Positions 47,102 to 58,140 are shown, counted from the first letter of the stretch. The stretch is DNA of 64,000 nt from Lacimicrobium alkaliphilum (GCF_001466725.1 NZ_CP013650.1:2232001-2296000), one strand, 5' to 3'. Notes: generated by a model from the sequence alone, not told the origin. Made by a program: numbers and translations.

Positions 47102-48745
47102 TTAGCTGTTGAAAACACCGGCGATAAGATCCTGCGCTTCATTTAATAACAGTTTAAGGTGCTTCTCATCCTTAAAACTCTCGGCGTAGATCTTATATAC
47201 CGCTTCGGTGCCAGAGGGTCTTGCCGCAAACCAGCCACTTTCTGTACTCACCTTCAGCCCGCCTATAGCAGCGTCATTACCGGGCGCCCGGGTCAGTACC
47301 TGAGAAATCGCCTCTCCAGCCAGTGTCGTGGAGGTGATCACCTCAGCGGTCATTTTGTTCAATTTGATTTTCTGACTGGCTGACGCGCTGACATCCAGGC
47401 GTTTATAGCTGGGTTGGCCAAATTTCAGTGCCAGCAGATCATAGTGCTCGGCGGGATCTTTGCCGGTTACTGCCAATATCTCCGCTGCCAGTAAACACAT
47501 GATAATGCCGTCTTTATCTGTGGCCCAGGTACTGCCATCGCGGCGTAAAAAGATGCCACCGGCGCTTTCTTCGCCGGCGAAGCCCATACTGCCCTCGAGC
47601 AGGTAAGGCACAAACCATTTAAAACCTACCGGCATTTCAGCAAGTTCCCGGCCAAGATCTGCAGCCACCCGATCAATCATTGCACTGGATACCAGCGTTT
47701 TTCCAATTTTCATCTGCTTATGCCACTGGCTGCGATGGCGGTACAGATAATCAATCGCCACCGCCAGATAGTGGTTCGGGTTCATCAGCCCGCTGCCCCG
47801 GCAGACGATGCCGTGACGATCAAAATCGGCATCATTACCAAAGGCCAGATCAAAACGGTCCTTCAATGCAATCAGACCCGCCATGGCAGAAGCAGAAGAG
47901 CAATCCATGCGGATTTTGCCGTCTTTATCCAGATGCATAAAACGAAAGGTGGGATCCTGATAGGGATTGACCACTTCAATATCCAGTTTGTACTGCTCCG
48001 CAATACGATGCCAGTAATGCAAACCGGCACCACCGAGCGGGTCTGTGCCCAGTTTCAGCTTCGCGCTACTGATCGCCTGCAGATCAATGACCTGATCCAG
48101 TTCGTCAATATAGCTTTTGGCAAAGTCTTTCTCATGCACCAGACCACTGCGCAGAGCAGCAGCAAAGGTCATTCGTTTAACCCCGTTGAGCTCTGCAGCA
48201 ATCAGATCATTGGCACGGATCTGAATCGCATCGGTCACCTGAGTATCAGCGGGGCCACCATGAGGAGGATTATATTTAAAGCCGCCATCCTGCGGCGGAT
48301 TATGGGAAGGCGTAATCACCACACCATCGCCGAGCCCGGTTTCCCGGCCGAGGTTATAATTCAGTATGGCGTGAGATATCGCGGGCGTAGGGGTATAACC
48401 GCGCTCCACTTCTACCACCACAGTGACATCATTGGCACATAGCACTTCCAGCGCCGTAATAAAGGCCGGCTCTGACAGCGCATGAGTATCCATGCCCATA
48501 AACAGCGGGCCACTGATATTATTGGTCTGACGATATTCAGCCAGTGCCTGACAAATGGCCGCGATATGCCAATCATTAAAGGTATATTCCAGTGAACTGC
48601 CGCGGTGGCCTGAGGTGCCAAAGGCTACGGCATGAGCCGGCTCGGTTTTATCAGGCTGATTACTGTAATAGGCCGCTACAAGCCTGGGAATGTTGACTAA
48701 GTCCTGTGGACCGGCGAGTTGTCCTGCTCTGGGGTCAAGTGCCAT
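47102..48745 (-). CDS. pgm: phosphoglucomutase (alpha-D-glucose-phosphate-specific)
   Basis: The 547-residue protein (E. coli Pgm 546) has the phosphoserine loop [13 protein letters not shown], the metal-binding DADFDRHG, the sugar-binding GEESAGG and the phosphate-binding [12 protein letters not shown]. It interconverts glucose-1-phosphate and glucose-6-phosphate, linking glycogen breakdown by the neighbouring glgP to glycolysis and nucleotide-sugar synthesis. It is 27 bp downstream of seqA, the conserved seqA-pgm operon. Confidence 0.97.
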   Translation of the reverse strand: MALDPRAGQLAGPQDLVNIPRLVAAYYSNQPDKTEPAHAVAFGTSGHRGSSLEYTFNDWHIAAICQALAEYRQTNNISGPLFMGMDTHALSEPAFITALEVLCANDVTVVVEVERGYTPTPAISHAILNYNLGRETGLGDGVVITPSHNPPQDGGFKYNPPHGGPADTQVTDAIQIRANDLIAAELNGVKRMTFAAALRSGLVHEKDFAKSYIDELDQVIDLQAISSAKLKLGTDPLGGAGLHYWHRIAEQYKLDIEVVNPYQDPTFRFMHLDKDGKIRMDCSSASAMAGLIALKDRFDLAFGNDADFDRHGIVCRGSGLMNPNHYLAVAIDYLYRHRSQWHKQMKIGKTLVSSAMIDRVAADLGRELAEMPVGFKWFVPYLLEGSMGFAGEESAGGIFLRRDGSTWATDKDGIIMCLLAAEILAVTGKDPAEHYDLLALKFGQPSYKRLDVSASASQKIKLNKMTAEVITSTTLAGEAISQVLTRAPGNDAAIGGLKVSTESGWFAARPSGTEAVYKIYAESFKDEKHLKLLLNEAQDLIAGVFNS

Positions 48746-48772
48746 GAATTTATCCTCATTTGCTGACTGAAA

Positions 48773-49333
48773 CTATCCGTCATTTCCTGTTGACGGGTCC
48801 AACAATTTCGTCAGCGCCTGGCTGTCTGCATCGCTGTAACCCAATACCCGTGTCACTTCCTGCAACATGGTCACTTTTTTGCCGGTATTGTTATTTGTCA
48901 CCACCCAATAGTGACTTTCAGGCAGCTGTTTGGGATTAGTGCTGCTGCCACTGGCGAGCAGCTGATCTTTACTGGTCGCAAAATACACCCTGTTACGGCC
49001 CCGTAATTCGAGTACTTTTGAGAAGCTGTCAGGGTTAAACTTGACCATCGCGCCGAGAATAGACAGAAAACGATCTACGGTACGTTTTTGCCTGACGACT
49101 CCGACCCGCTCCAGGTGCGCAAACAGATCCTGTTGTTTGCTCTGGGCCTTTGCCGGCACCGTAATTGCTGAGGATGCGGTGACCTGTTTGCTGGTGACTG
49201 TCTTTTCAGGACTGGCGGACTCTGCCTCTGGGAGCAACAATCGGCGCAGAATGTCTGAGGCACTCTCACCGATATCCTGGGTTTGCATGGCGATATAACG
49301 GTACAAATCTTCATCTATTTCAATGGTTTTCAT
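48773..49333 (-). CDS. seqA: replication initiation regulator SeqA
   Basis: The 186-residue protein (E. coli 181) begins MKTIEIDEDLYRYIAMQTQD, the N-terminal oligomerisation helix region with DIGESASDILRRLLL, followed by a variable linker (about 50-100) and the C-terminal hemimethylated-GATC-binding domain with FYWVVTNNN-like SHYWVVTNNNTGKK and VTRVLGYSDADSQ. It sequesters newly replicated origin DNA. It is divergent from ybfF and co-directional with pgm, as in E. coli. Its presence implies Dam methylation in the host. Confidence 0.96.
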   Translation of the reverse strand: MKTIEIDEDLYRYIAMQTQDIGESASDILRRLLLPEAESASPEKTVTSKQVTASSAITVPAKAQSKQQDLFAHLERVGVVRQKRTVDRFLSILGAMVKFNPDSFSKVLELRGRNRVYFATSKDQLLASGSSTNPKQLPESHYWVVTNNNTGKKVTMLQEVTRVLGYSDADSQALTKLLDPSTGNDG

Positions 49334-49442
49334 TTATCACTACCGGTGTATTGAAAGGTTCTGATTGGTATTATACGGAGTACACAGATTGGTTACAGTA
49401 CAGCATTTGTTCAACATGTGCTTTTTTTAACAGGAGTTCAGA

Positions 49443-50207
49443 ATGTCCCTCAATTACCAGACAACGGGTGAAGGCGAAGCAGTCATTTTATTGCACGGCT
49501 TATTCGGCAGTCTGGAAAACCTTAACAGCATAAAACGGGCTCTGGAGACGGACTACCAGGTGGTCAGCGTGGATTTACCGGACCATGGCGATTCACCACA
49601 CTCACAGCACTTCAGTTATCAGCAGTATGCAGACAGCGTACTGACTCTGATGGATGAGCTGAAGCTGGACAAGGCAATAGTTCTTGGCCATTCCATGGGC
49701 GGGAAGGTAGCGATGACCCTCGCTCTGCAACACCCGGACAGAGTCAGTAAGCTTATCGTTGCAGATATTGCTCCAGTCACCTATCCGGACAGGCACAGCG
49801 GCATTATTGAAGCGCTCAAATCTGTTGATCTCAGTGGCTTACAAAACCGTACTGAAGCCGACAAACAGTTGGCTAAGAATATAGATGAACAGGGCATTCG
49901 CCAGTTTTTACTTAAGGGCCTGCAAAAGTCTGACGCTGGCTGGGGCTGGCGCTTTAATCTTTCCCTGCTGGAAAATGACTATGCCGACATTACCGATTGG
50001 CCAGACACCAGTAAATCCTATCAGGGGCCGGTACTGTTTATCAAAGGTGGCCGCTCAGATTATTTACAGGCAGAACATAAGCCTCGTATAGCCCGGTTGT
50101 TTCCTCATAGTCAGGGACATATTATTCAGGATGTCGGACATTGGTTGCATGCAGAAAAACCACAACAATTTAATCAGGTGGTGGCAGATTTCCTCCGTCA
50201 GGACTGA
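49443..50207 (+). CDS. ybfF: alpha/beta hydrolase YbfF
   Basis: The 254-residue esterase has an oxyanion region ILLHGLFGSLENL, the nucleophile elbow GHSMGGKVAM (Ser in GxSxG), an Asp in ADIAPVTY and a C-terminal His in DVGHWLHAEKP. YbfF in E. coli is an esterase of short acyl-CoA and related esters. The ATG is preceded by CAGGAG. Divergent placement next to seqA is the conserved arrangement. Confidence 0.92.
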   Translation: MSLNYQTTGEGEAVILLHGLFGSLENLNSIKRALETDYQVVSVDLPDHGDSPHSQHFSYQQYADSVLTLMDELKLDKAIVLGHSMGGKVAMTLALQHPDRVSKLIVADIAPVTYPDRHSGIIEALKSVDLSGLQNRTEADKQLAKNIDEQGIRQFLLKGLQKSDAGWGWRFNLSLLENDYADITDWPDTSKSYQGPVLFIKGGRSDYLQAEHKPRIARLFPHSQGHIIQDVGHWLHAEKPQQFNQVVADFLRQD

Positions 50208-50275
50208 TTCTCAATAGCAACAAAACGCCCTGTATGCTATAGTCCGCGCCGTTTCTAACCGGCACAGAATCAGGT

Positions 50276-50497
50276 ATGTTGAGTGAGTATTACGAACAGA
50301 TAGAGGCAGTTGTCTTAAACCTGTCCCTGACCGCCCTTTTTCTTCTTATGGCCTATGCCGTACATGATGTACTGAAGAAAAACGACGTTCCCATGGCAGG
50401 ACGTTTAGTGGTCTATCTGGTATTGTTTCTCGGCGCTGCCGGATTTCTGGCAAAAGGGTTTATTCAAGTATTCTGGCAATCTTCAGGCGTGGGTTAA
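50276..50497 (+). CDS. DUF2788 family small membrane protein
   Basis: The 73-residue protein has two membrane helices (about residues 12-33 and 43-65), with VLKKNDVPMAGR between them. It matches DUF2788, commonly found between ybfF and fldA. Function is unknown. A GC-rich sequence after TATAGT just upstream may be its promoter. Confidence 0.82.
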   Translation: MLSEYYEQIEAVVLNLSLTALFLLMAYAVHDVLKKNDVPMAGRLVVYLVLFLGAAGFLAKGFIQVFWQSSGVG

Positions 50498-50524
50498 TCC
50501 CGCAGGACAGAGGTATCTGAACAT

Positions 50525-51049
50525 ATGGCAAGCGTGGGTCTATTTTTTGGTAGTGACACCGGCAACACCGAGCATGTTGCCAAAATGATACAGAAAGAAC
50601 TGGGCAAACAACTGATTGAAGTTCATGACATCGCCAAAAGCAGCAAAGAAGATATTGCTGAGTTTGATCTGTTGATGTTTGGCATTCCGACCTGGTACTA
50701 CGGCGAAGCCCAGTGCGACTGGGATGATTTTTTCCCGGAGCTGGAAGAGATTGATTTCACCGATAAACTGGTAGCCATCTTCGGCTGTGGCGATCAGGAG
50801 GATTATGCAGAATACTTCCTCGATGCCATGGGCATGGTCCGTGATATTGTCGAAGCTAAGGGCGCTATAGTGATCGGCCACTGGCCTGTTGAAGGTTATA
50901 ATTTCGAAGCCAGCAAGGGCATGGCCGACGACGATCATTTTGTCGGTTTGGGTATCGATGAGGATCGCCAGCCTGAGCTGACCGAACAACGGGTTAAGAA
51001 CTGGTGCAAACAGGTTTATGAAGAGATGTGTCTGGCTGAGCTGGAATAA
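50525..51049 (+). CDS. fldA: flavodoxin FldA
   Basis: The 174-residue long-chain flavodoxin (E. coli FldA 176) has the FMN phosphate loop GLFFGSDTGNTEHVAKMI, the first isoalloxazine-contact WYYGEAQCDWDDF and GCGDQEDYAEYF with the inserted long-chain loop. It is a low-potential electron carrier for enzymes such as those of isoprenoid and biotin synthesis. GAGG lies nine bases before the ATG. A terminator follows. Confidence 0.97.
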   Translation: MASVGLFFGSDTGNTEHVAKMIQKELGKQLIEVHDIAKSSKEDIAEFDLLMFGIPTWYYGEAQCDWDDFFPELEEIDFTDKLVAIFGCGDQEDYAEYFLDAMGMVRDIVEAKGAIVIGHWPVEGYNFEASKGMADDDHFVGLGIDEDRQPELTEQRVKNWCKQVYEEMCLAELE

Positions 51050-51070
51050 CACATCTAAACCAGAGCATTA

Positions 51071-51105
51071 AAAAAGGCCGCTGGGTAATCCAGGCGGCCT
51101 TTTTT
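51071..51105 (+). terminator. Rho-independent terminator after fldA
   Basis: AAAAAGGCCGC with TGG pairs to CCAGGCGGCCTTTTT around a short loop (one bulge), followed by the T-run. The convergent cysB gene ends 34 bp beyond, and the A-run can serve it. Confidence 0.9.
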
Positions 51106-51138
51106 ATGTACCGGAATATGTCGTCAACAGTGAGTACT

Positions 51139-52125
<987 letters not shown>

Positions 52126-52324
52126 TTATCCTGTTACTTTTGCGCTTATATGCAAAATTTATATACTGAACGGGAAATTAATTCCATAAAATTTTAGAAA
52201 AAGCCCCGACGAATTTCCAGATGAAAAGGTTAAGTCCTTGTCATACATGAGATTTCGCCTTGCGACTTTTACTGTGCCCTGTTACCTGTTATAACAACAA
52301 TATCAAATCAAAGCTGTGCCCACT

Positions 52325-53017
52325 ATGCCAAATTCAAATAAGCAGATCGACTTTTCAACAGTACTGGCAGCCGGTGTTCATGATATGAAGAATTCACTGT
52401 GCCTGTTATTGCAGTCTGTCGAAAACCTGTCCAGGGAACTTCCTCAGCATGATGATAATATCACAACCAACCTGGCCAGCCTCCAGTATGAAGCATTCCG
52501 CCTGAATACCGGTCTGATGCAGTTGTTGTCCTTATACCGGGCAGAAAAACAACAATTGCCGGTAAGCATAGATGAAGTCTATGTGGAGGATATCATTGAC
52601 GATATTCTGGCTACCAATGAAACCTACATCAACAATAAACACATGGAACTGGAGATTGAGCAACCCGAAGAGCTGGCCTGGTATCTGGATGGCGATTTGG
52701 TCAATCTGCTGCTCAACGACATACTCATCAACGCCATGCGATACAGCAATAAAAAGCTTAAACTCAGCTGTTTTGAAGAAGATGGTTTTCTTAATTTCAC
52801 GCTGGAAGATGACGGCCCAGGTTATCCCGAGGAGATGTTACGGGCAGGCAATACCGATATGCGGGATTTCGATATCAGCACCGGGCGTACAGGTTTGGGC
52901 CTGTTTTTTGCGCGCATGATCGCACAGGCCCATACCAACAATGGCAAAACGGGATCCATTCATCTGCAAAATGGCGGCAATCTGGGGGGGAGTGTTTTTA
53001 CTCTGAAAATACCCTAA
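52325..53017 (+). CDS. orphan soluble sensor histidine kinase
   Basis: The 230-residue protein has no membrane segment. It contains an H-box-like helix (AAGVHDMKNSLCLLLQ), an N box (LLNDILINAMRYS), a G1 box (EDDGPGYP) and G2 (GRTGLGLFFARMIAQ), so it is a minimal kinase core with HATPase_c. No response regulator is adjacent. A GTG at 52316 would add three residues; neither start has a clear ribosome binding site. A coiled-coil protein gene follows by 43 bp, and the two may function together. Confidence 0.85.
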   Translation: MPNSNKQIDFSTVLAAGVHDMKNSLCLLLQSVENLSRELPQHDDNITTNLASLQYEAFRLNTGLMQLLSLYRAEKQQLPVSIDEVYVEDIIDDILATNETYINNKHMELEIEQPEELAWYLDGDLVNLLLNDILINAMRYSNKKLKLSCFEEDGFLNFTLEDDGPGYPEEMLRAGNTDMRDFDISTGRTGLGLFFARMIAQAHTNNGKTGSIHLQNGGNLGGSVFTLKIP

Positions 53018-53060
53018 TATGCGTCAAGTTGTATGTTGTTTGATAACAAAGTGAAAACAT

Positions 53061-53825
53061 ATGTTCACCATAGTAATTGTACTTATTGTCGCCCTCATCA
53101 TTATTGCCATAGTGATCAACGCTATTCAGCAACACAGGGAACAGGTAGAGGCAGAAAGACGGGCTGAACTGGCCAAGCAAAAGGCCGTCGTGGATGAGAC
53201 CGAAGACGCCCTGATGGCGGCGGCACATATTCCCGTTTCCCAGCATATGATCCTGATTCTGAACAAGCGTATCCTTAACGGGCTCAGGGAAATGCTGGAA
53301 CTAAATCCCAAGGCCAGGGACCTCAAGCAACGTATAAAAGATGCCGAAGAGCGGGTTAAGTCCATCGACACCAATCAACCCCCACCAGGCAGTGACAACT
53401 TTTCCCTGCCCGACAATGACAAACAGATTATCGTGCTGATTCAGGGTATCAAGAAACTGCGCACCATCCTGCGCTCCGAAAACTCAAAAGGCAAAGTGGA
53501 TACCCAGGTATTTCTCGCTGAAGACAAGCGCATGGCCCGCCTGCAACTGAAAATCAATGTGGAAACCCTGGTTAAACGGGGCAGAAGTGCCATCAAATCG
53601 GATATGCTCGGCTCGGCGCGGCAGTACTTTGAAAAAGCCATTGCGGCACTGAACTCGTCTTCAGAGCAGGACGAGTACACCACTGCCAGAAGACAGGAGC
53701 TTGAGCAAAACCTGGAAACCATTCAGAACAACCTGCGTAACGCTAATGCTCAGGACAGAGCCAGGAAAAAAGAGGAAGAGCGGGACGAACTGGACGAGCT
53801 TTTTGCCCCGAAGAAAAAGTGGTAG
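53061..53825 (+). CDS. membrane-anchored coiled-coil protein of unknown function
   Basis: The 254-residue protein has one N-terminal membrane helix (FTIVIVLIVALIIIAIVINAI) and a long charged, mainly helical cytoplasmic part. A TPR-like segment is suggested by RGRSAIKSDMLGSARQYFEKAIAAL. Short acidic and basic runs end in DELDELFAPKKKW. I do not recognise a named function; similar proteins occur beside histidine-kinase genes in Alteromonadales (inference). It is convergent with the LysR gene, with no gap. Confidence 0.75.
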   Translation: MFTIVIVLIVALIIIAIVINAIQQHREQVEAERRAELAKQKAVVDETEDALMAAAHIPVSQHMILILNKRILNGLREMLELNPKARDLKQRIKDAEERVKSIDTNQPPPGSDNFSLPDNDKQIIVLIQGIKKLRTILRSENSKGKVDTQVFLAEDKRMARLQLKINVETLVKRGRSAIKSDMLGSARQYFEKAIAALNSSSEQDEYTTARRQELEQNLETIQNNLRNANAQDRARKKEEERDELDELFAPKKKW

Positions 53826-54779
53826 TCAGCGGTTTTTCGCCATCAGTTGCTGCCAGTCCATTTGTTGCAATTGTTCGAGTAATCTCGCCGCCGGCACCGA
53901 CAGGCTGCCGCGGCTTCTTTTGATCACACCGACCCGCTTGCCCTGCGCCAGTTCAAGCGGCAAACAGCGCAGCCCCCTGCCCTGCATTTCCTGACGACAA
54001 ATTGCCGGCACCACAGATACACCCATACCCGCTGCCACCAACTGCCCTACGGTAGACAACTGCCCTGCTTCAGCAACCAGTGTTATCTTAATACCCTCGG
54101 CCAGCAATGCCTGATCGCACCAGTTGCGTATACTTGAACCTCTGTTCATGGCCACATAGCTGAGCTGTTGCAGATCGCCCCATGTGAGTGCCGCCCTTCC
54201 CGCCAGTTTGTGCTCAGGCGACATAATCACCAGAAAACTGTCGTCAAACAATGGCAGAAAATCCAGGCCTTCCATTTGCCTGGCCTCGAAAATAATTCCC
54301 AGCTCGGCTCTTTCATCCAACACCGCTTCCACTGCCTGCTCCATCACCACATCCAGTACAGCAATATTAATACTGTCATACTGCTTATGATAAGCACTGA
54401 GTACGCCCGGCAACAGGCTGTTGGCAAAAGAGGGCATGGCCGCCACCGTCAGCTTTCCCCGCTGCATGGCAAACAGGTTGTGCAGGTCGGTAAAGGCTTC
54501 ATCCCAGTCACGCAACAGACGCTGAGCAACAGGCAAAAAGCTCCGTCCCTCAGCAGTAAGCTGTACTGCCCGGGTAGTACGGGACAACAGTTTGCCACCG
54601 ATAAGCTGTTCAAACTTCTTAATCGCAATCGACAAGGCCGGCTGAGACAGATGCAGACGATCCGCCGCATCGGCAAAGGAACCACTTTGTGCCAGCTGTA
54701 CAAACACCTGTAACTGGCGATAGGAAACGGACTTGATCCCCGCCTGAGCGCCGTTGTGTTGTGTGGATGCGCCGGACAT
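53826..54779 (-). CDS. LysR-family transcriptional regulator
   Basis: The 317-residue protein has an N-terminal winged helix-turn-helix (VSYRQLQVFVQLAQSGSFADAADRLHLSQPALSIAIKKFEQLIGG as consecutive family blocks) and a LysR substrate domain with GMGVSVVPAICRQ. The ATG at 54779 has AAGG eight bases upstream; a longer frame from 54794 is less likely. It is divergent from the CoA-transferase genes across 167 bp of AT-rich DNA, so it probably regulates them. Confidence 0.9.
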   Translation of the reverse strand: MSGASTQHNGAQAGIKSVSYRQLQVFVQLAQSGSFADAADRLHLSQPALSIAIKKFEQLIGGKLLSRTTRAVQLTAEGRSFLPVAQRLLRDWDEAFTDLHNLFAMQRGKLTVAAMPSFANSLLPGVLSAYHKQYDSINIAVLDVVMEQAVEAVLDERAELGIIFEARQMEGLDFLPLFDDSFLVIMSPEHKLAGRAALTWGDLQQLSYVAMNRGSSIRNWCDQALLAEGIKITLVAEAGQLSTVGQLVAAGMGVSVVPAICRQEMQGRGLRCLPLELAQGKRVGVIKRSRGSLSVPAARLLEQLQQMDWQQLMAKNR

Positions 54780-54946
54780 AACTGACCTTATCAATTCATT
54801 TATTTAACTTATTATTAACTAAATTATATTAATTTTACATATTTGATTTACTGGCAGATACTAATTCAATGCCTGATTAAGGCACCCTTTACAACAACTA
54901 AAACCCAGTATGCGAGCCCAGCGGCTTCGCCAACCAGGAGAACTAC

Positions 54947-55648
54947 ATGGCAGGTTTTGACAAAGTAGTATCCAGCTATGAACACGCCATGGCCGGATTA
55001 GAGAACGATATGACCATTATTGCCGGAGGCTTTGGCCTGTGCGGTATACCGGAAGGACTGATAGGTCAGATTAAAAAAATGGGCGTATCGGGTCTGACCG
55101 TGGTGTCCAACAATTGTGGCGTCGATGGTTTTGGTCTGGGCATTTTGCTCGAAGACAAACAAATTAAAAAAATGGTGGCGTCTTATGTGGGGGAAAATGC
55201 CCTGTTTGAGAAGCAACTTTTAAACGGCGAGCTGGAAGTAGAGCTGACCCCTCAGGGCACGCTGGCGGAAAAAATGCGCGCAGGCGGTGCCGGTATCCCG
55301 GCCTTTTTCACCGCAACAGGTTACGGCACACCGGTCGGAGAAGGTAAAGAAGTCAGAGAATTTGATGGCCGCCCGTATATCATGGAAGAGTCCATTACCG
55401 GTGATTTTGCCATCGTCAAAGCCTGGAAGGCCGATCGCTATGGCAACTGCATTTACCGCCACACCGCGCAGAACTTTAATCCCATGGCGGCCACTGCCGG
55501 TAAAATTACTGTGGTTGAAGTGGAAGAGATTGTCGAGCCCGGTGAGATCCCGCCAAGCCAGATCCATACCCCCGGGATATACGTGGATCGGGTGATTAAA
55601 GGCACCTTCGAAAAACGTATCGAACGTAAAATTACCCGCAGCGCATAA
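54947..55648 (+). CDS. scoA: 3-oxoacid CoA-transferase subunit A
   Basis: The 233-residue protein carries the subunit A signature [52 protein letters not shown] and [17 protein letters not shown]. With subunit B it moves CoA from succinyl-CoA to acetoacetate or related 3-oxoacids. AGGAG lies six bases before the ATG. It is eight bases from subunit B. Confidence 0.94.
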   Translation: MAGFDKVVSSYEHAMAGLENDMTIIAGGFGLCGIPEGLIGQIKKMGVSGLTVVSNNCGVDGFGLGILLEDKQIKKMVASYVGENALFEKQLLNGELEVELTPQGTLAEKMRAGGAGIPAFFTATGYGTPVGEGKEVREFDGRPYIMEESITGDFAIVKAWKADRYGNCIYRHTAQNFNPMAATAGKITVVEVEEIVEPGEIPPSQIHTPGIYVDRVIKGTFEKRIERKITRSA

Positions 55649-55655
55649 GGAGAAA

Positions 55656-56315
55656 ATGATGGCCCTTTCAAGAGAACAAATTGCGATGCGCGTTGCGCAG
55701 GAATTCAAAGATGGCAGCTATGTAAACCTCGGCATTGGTATACCCACCCTGGCTGCCAACTATGTATCTGATGATATCTCCGTGATGCTGCAGTCAGAGA
55801 ACGGCCTGCTCGGAATGGGGCGCTACCCTGATGAGGACGAAGTGGATGCCGACATGATCAATGCCGGTAAAGAAACCGTCACCGCCAGCGTTGGTGCATC
55901 TATTTTCAGCTCGGCAGAGAGCTTTGCCATGATCCGTGGCGGCCATGTGGACTTTACCGTACTGGGCGCCTTCGAGGTTGACCAGCAAGGTAATATTGCC
56001 TCCTGGATGATCCCCGGCAAGCTGGTTAAAGGCATGGGCGGTGCCATGGATTTGGTGGCCGGCGCCAAGAACATCATTGTCACCATGACCCATGCCGACA
56101 AACATGGCAACTCCAAATTACTGGAGCACTGCCAGCTGCCCCTGACCGGGGTCAATTGCATCACCCATATCATCACCGATCTGGCGATGCTGGAAATCAA
56201 AGACAATGCCTTCCATCTGCGCGAGCGGGCGCCCGGTGTCACGGTAGATGAAATACGCGAAAAAACCGCCGGTAAACTGGTGGTGGATGGAGATATCCCT
56301 GAAATGCGTTTTTAA
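55656..56315 (+). CDS. scoB: 3-oxoacid CoA-transferase subunit B
   Basis: The 219-residue protein has YVNLGIGIPTLAANY, the catalytic Glu in LQSENGLLGMG, GGHVDFTVLGAFEVD, WMIPGKLVKGMGGAMDLV and the conserved C-terminal ERAPGVTVDEI. AAGGAG precedes two adjacent ATGs (55656 and 55659); either may be used. It completes the heterodimeric transferase and ends the operon. Confidence 0.95.
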   Translation: MMALSREQIAMRVAQEFKDGSYVNLGIGIPTLAANYVSDDISVMLQSENGLLGMGRYPDEDEVDADMINAGKETVTASVGASIFSSAESFAMIRGGHVDFTVLGAFEVDQQGNIASWMIPGKLVKGMGGAMDLVAGAKNIIVTMTHADKHGNSKLLEHCQLPLTGVNCITHIITDLAMLEIKDNAFHLRERAPGVTVDEIREKTAGKLVVDGDIPEMRF

Positions 56316-56580
56316 TAGCGGAGCTTTACTCTCAAAACGTGGTAGCAGGCGCGTGATTCTGCGAGTGAGAACCCTCCACAGCAAGGACGCTGTGGCGGAG
56401 TGTCCAGGGGTGACCTGAAACCGAAGCGCAGCTTCGCAGTTCAAAGAACGACATCTCATGGATGACATGGCTGGGCTCTTAGCGAAGCAGGACAGCGTAG
56501 CGTAAGAGGATTTACCGCGTGTTCTCAACTGTAGAATCACCGCCTGACTGACAATGAACACAAATTGATAAGAATACTTG
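56316..56580. repeat. structured intergenic region with several hairpins, possible dispersed repeat
   Basis: Between scoB and the amidohydrolase lies 265 bp unlike its surroundings: CCACAGC/GCTGTGG (56376-56395, six-base loop), CGAAGC/GCTTCG (56422-56436), and CATGGATGACATGG near 56458. Short GCGAAG, GCGTAG and GCGTAAG motifs repeat toward the end. It resembles non-coding repeats scattered in Alteromonadales and Vibrionales genomes, but copies elsewhere cannot be checked here. No convincing gene is present. Confidence 0.5.
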
Positions 56581-58140
56581 CTACTCCCGCTTCAGCACTT
56601 TACCGGCTTTAATGCCGGTCACCTTGCCATCTGCAATAGCGGCCTCGCCATTGATCAACAACCATTCAACACCACTGCTATGCCGCTGCGGTTCGAGATA
56701 ACTGGCCTGGGGCGTAAAACTCAGCGGATCGAAAATCACCAGATCCGCGATATATCCGGGTTTGAGTTCTCCCCGCTTGTGCAGATTAAATGTTCGCGCT
56801 GCCAGTGTGCTACTGCGGTGTATATAGGCGCCGGTACTCAGAACGCCCTTGTCTTTAACATAACCGGCGTACTTTCGCGGGAATGAGGCATACTTGCGGG
56901 GATGCCCCGTGCTGCCATCAGAGGACGTCATCACCCAGTCCTGCCTCATAAATCGCTGTAGATCCTCATCCTGCATATTAAAACTGGCCACACTGGCATT
57001 GCCTTGCCGGATAATTTCAATGGCCATATCCACTGCATTGAGCTGATGTTGTTTCGCCACCTGTGCCAGGGTTTTGCCACGGTATTCAGGTGTTGAGGGA
57101 TCGGTTATCAATAACGAGTCGGCGCCGCCGCGCCGGCGAAGGTTATCTTTGATCTCGGTTTTTATGCGTTTTTGCTGCTCTTTATCCTGCAAACGTTGCA
57201 GCAATGCCTCGTGACCACCGGCCTTCGCCCAGGCTGGCATTAATGATGCCGAGATACTTGAGCCTGATGCCAGCCAGGGGTATTGATCCGCAGTAATTTT
57301 CAGCCCCCGCTCACGAGCCTGTTCAACCAGCTCGATGACCTTCGCGCTATGACCCCAGACATCCACACCCAGGGCTTTGATATGCGCAATATTGGCGGCA
57401 ATGTGGGCCTTATCTGCTACCGCTATAACTTCCTCGACAGAAGCTAACAGGCCGATATTGTAGCTGCTCTCATCACGGATATGGCTGTCGTAATGACCGC
57501 CAAAACGCGCTGCGACTTTCGCCAGCGCAATCACCTCATCCAATTCGGCATAGCTGCCAGGCACATAATAGAGCCCGGTTGACAGCCCCATGGCGCCATC
57601 CTGCATGGCCCGGGCAACCAGTTTCTGCATCTGTGACAGCTCTTCTGTGCTGGCAGGCCGGTTTGCCTGTCCCATAACCTGCTGCCGGATACTGTTGTGG
57701 CCGACATACAATGCCACATTGGTGCCAATGCCCTGATTCTGATATTGCTGCATTTGCGCACCAATATCTGAGGGGCCCCCACCGTCGTTATTGCAAAACA
57801 CTGTGGTAACGCCCTGAGTCAGATAATTAGCATTCAGGTTGCCCTCAGTACCATCAAAGTCCCGGCAGGCATGGGTATGAGGGTCGATAAAACCCGGTGC
57901 CACCAGTTTGTCTGAAGCATCAATAACCTTGTCGGGGCGGATATCTTCCGGCAACGTCTCTGCCATCAACAGAATCCGGCCCTCGTCAATCACCACCACG
58001 CCACTAAAAGGGGCTTGCAGCCCTCCGGGGTGGATCTGTGTGGATTGAATCACCCAGTCTACTTTTTTGGCAAAGGACGCCGAAGCGAAAGCTAAGCCCA
58101 ATACCAATAACACCAAAACTCTGAGCCGTAAAAACAACAT
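56581..58140 (-). CDS. D-aminoacylase-like amidohydrolase, exported
   Basis: The 519-residue protein has a signal peptide (LFLRLRVLVLLVLGLAFASA, cleavage near SFAKK) and an amidohydrolase TIM-barrel. The metal site begins VAPGFIDPHTHACRDFDG; a later metal His is in HYDSHIRDESSYN, and MTSSDGSTGHPRKYASFPR is the N-acyl-D-amino-acid deacylase signature. The C-terminal IADLVIFDP strand returns to the beta-sandwich. The ATG at 58140 has GGAG about five to eight bases upstream and gives a proper signal peptide; the frame from 58161 does not. The natural substrate is unknown. It is monocistronic. Confidence 0.9.
   Translation of the reverse strand: MLFLRLRVLVLLVLGLAFASASFAKKVDWVIQSTQIHPGGLQAPFSGVVVIDEGRILLMAETLPEDIRPDKVIDASDKLVAPGFIDPHTHACRDFDGTEGNLNANYLTQGVTTVFCNNDGGGPSDIGAQMQQYQNQGIGTNVALYVGHNSIRQQVMGQANRPASTEELSQMQKLVARAMQDGAMGLSTGLYYVPGSYAELDEVIALAKVAARFGGHYDSHIRDESSYNIGLLASVEEVIAVADKAHIAANIAHIKALGVDVWGHSAKVIELVEQARERGLKITADQYPWLASGSSISASLMPAWAKAGGHEALLQRLQDKEQQKRIKTEIKDNLRRRGGADSLLITDPSTPEYRGKTLAQVAKQHQLNAVDMAIEIIRQGNASVASFNMQDEDLQRFMRQDWVMTSSDGSTGHPRKYASFPRKYAGYVKDKGVLSTGAYIHRSSTLAARTFNLHKRGELKPGYIADLVIFDPLSFTPQASYLEPQRHSSGVEWLLINGEAAIADGKVTGIKAGKVLKRE

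Noticed and set aside
47720..48442. Plus-strand open frame of 240 codons opposite pgm
   Set aside because: Shadow of the conserved phosphoglucomutase gene; no ribosome binding site or domain.
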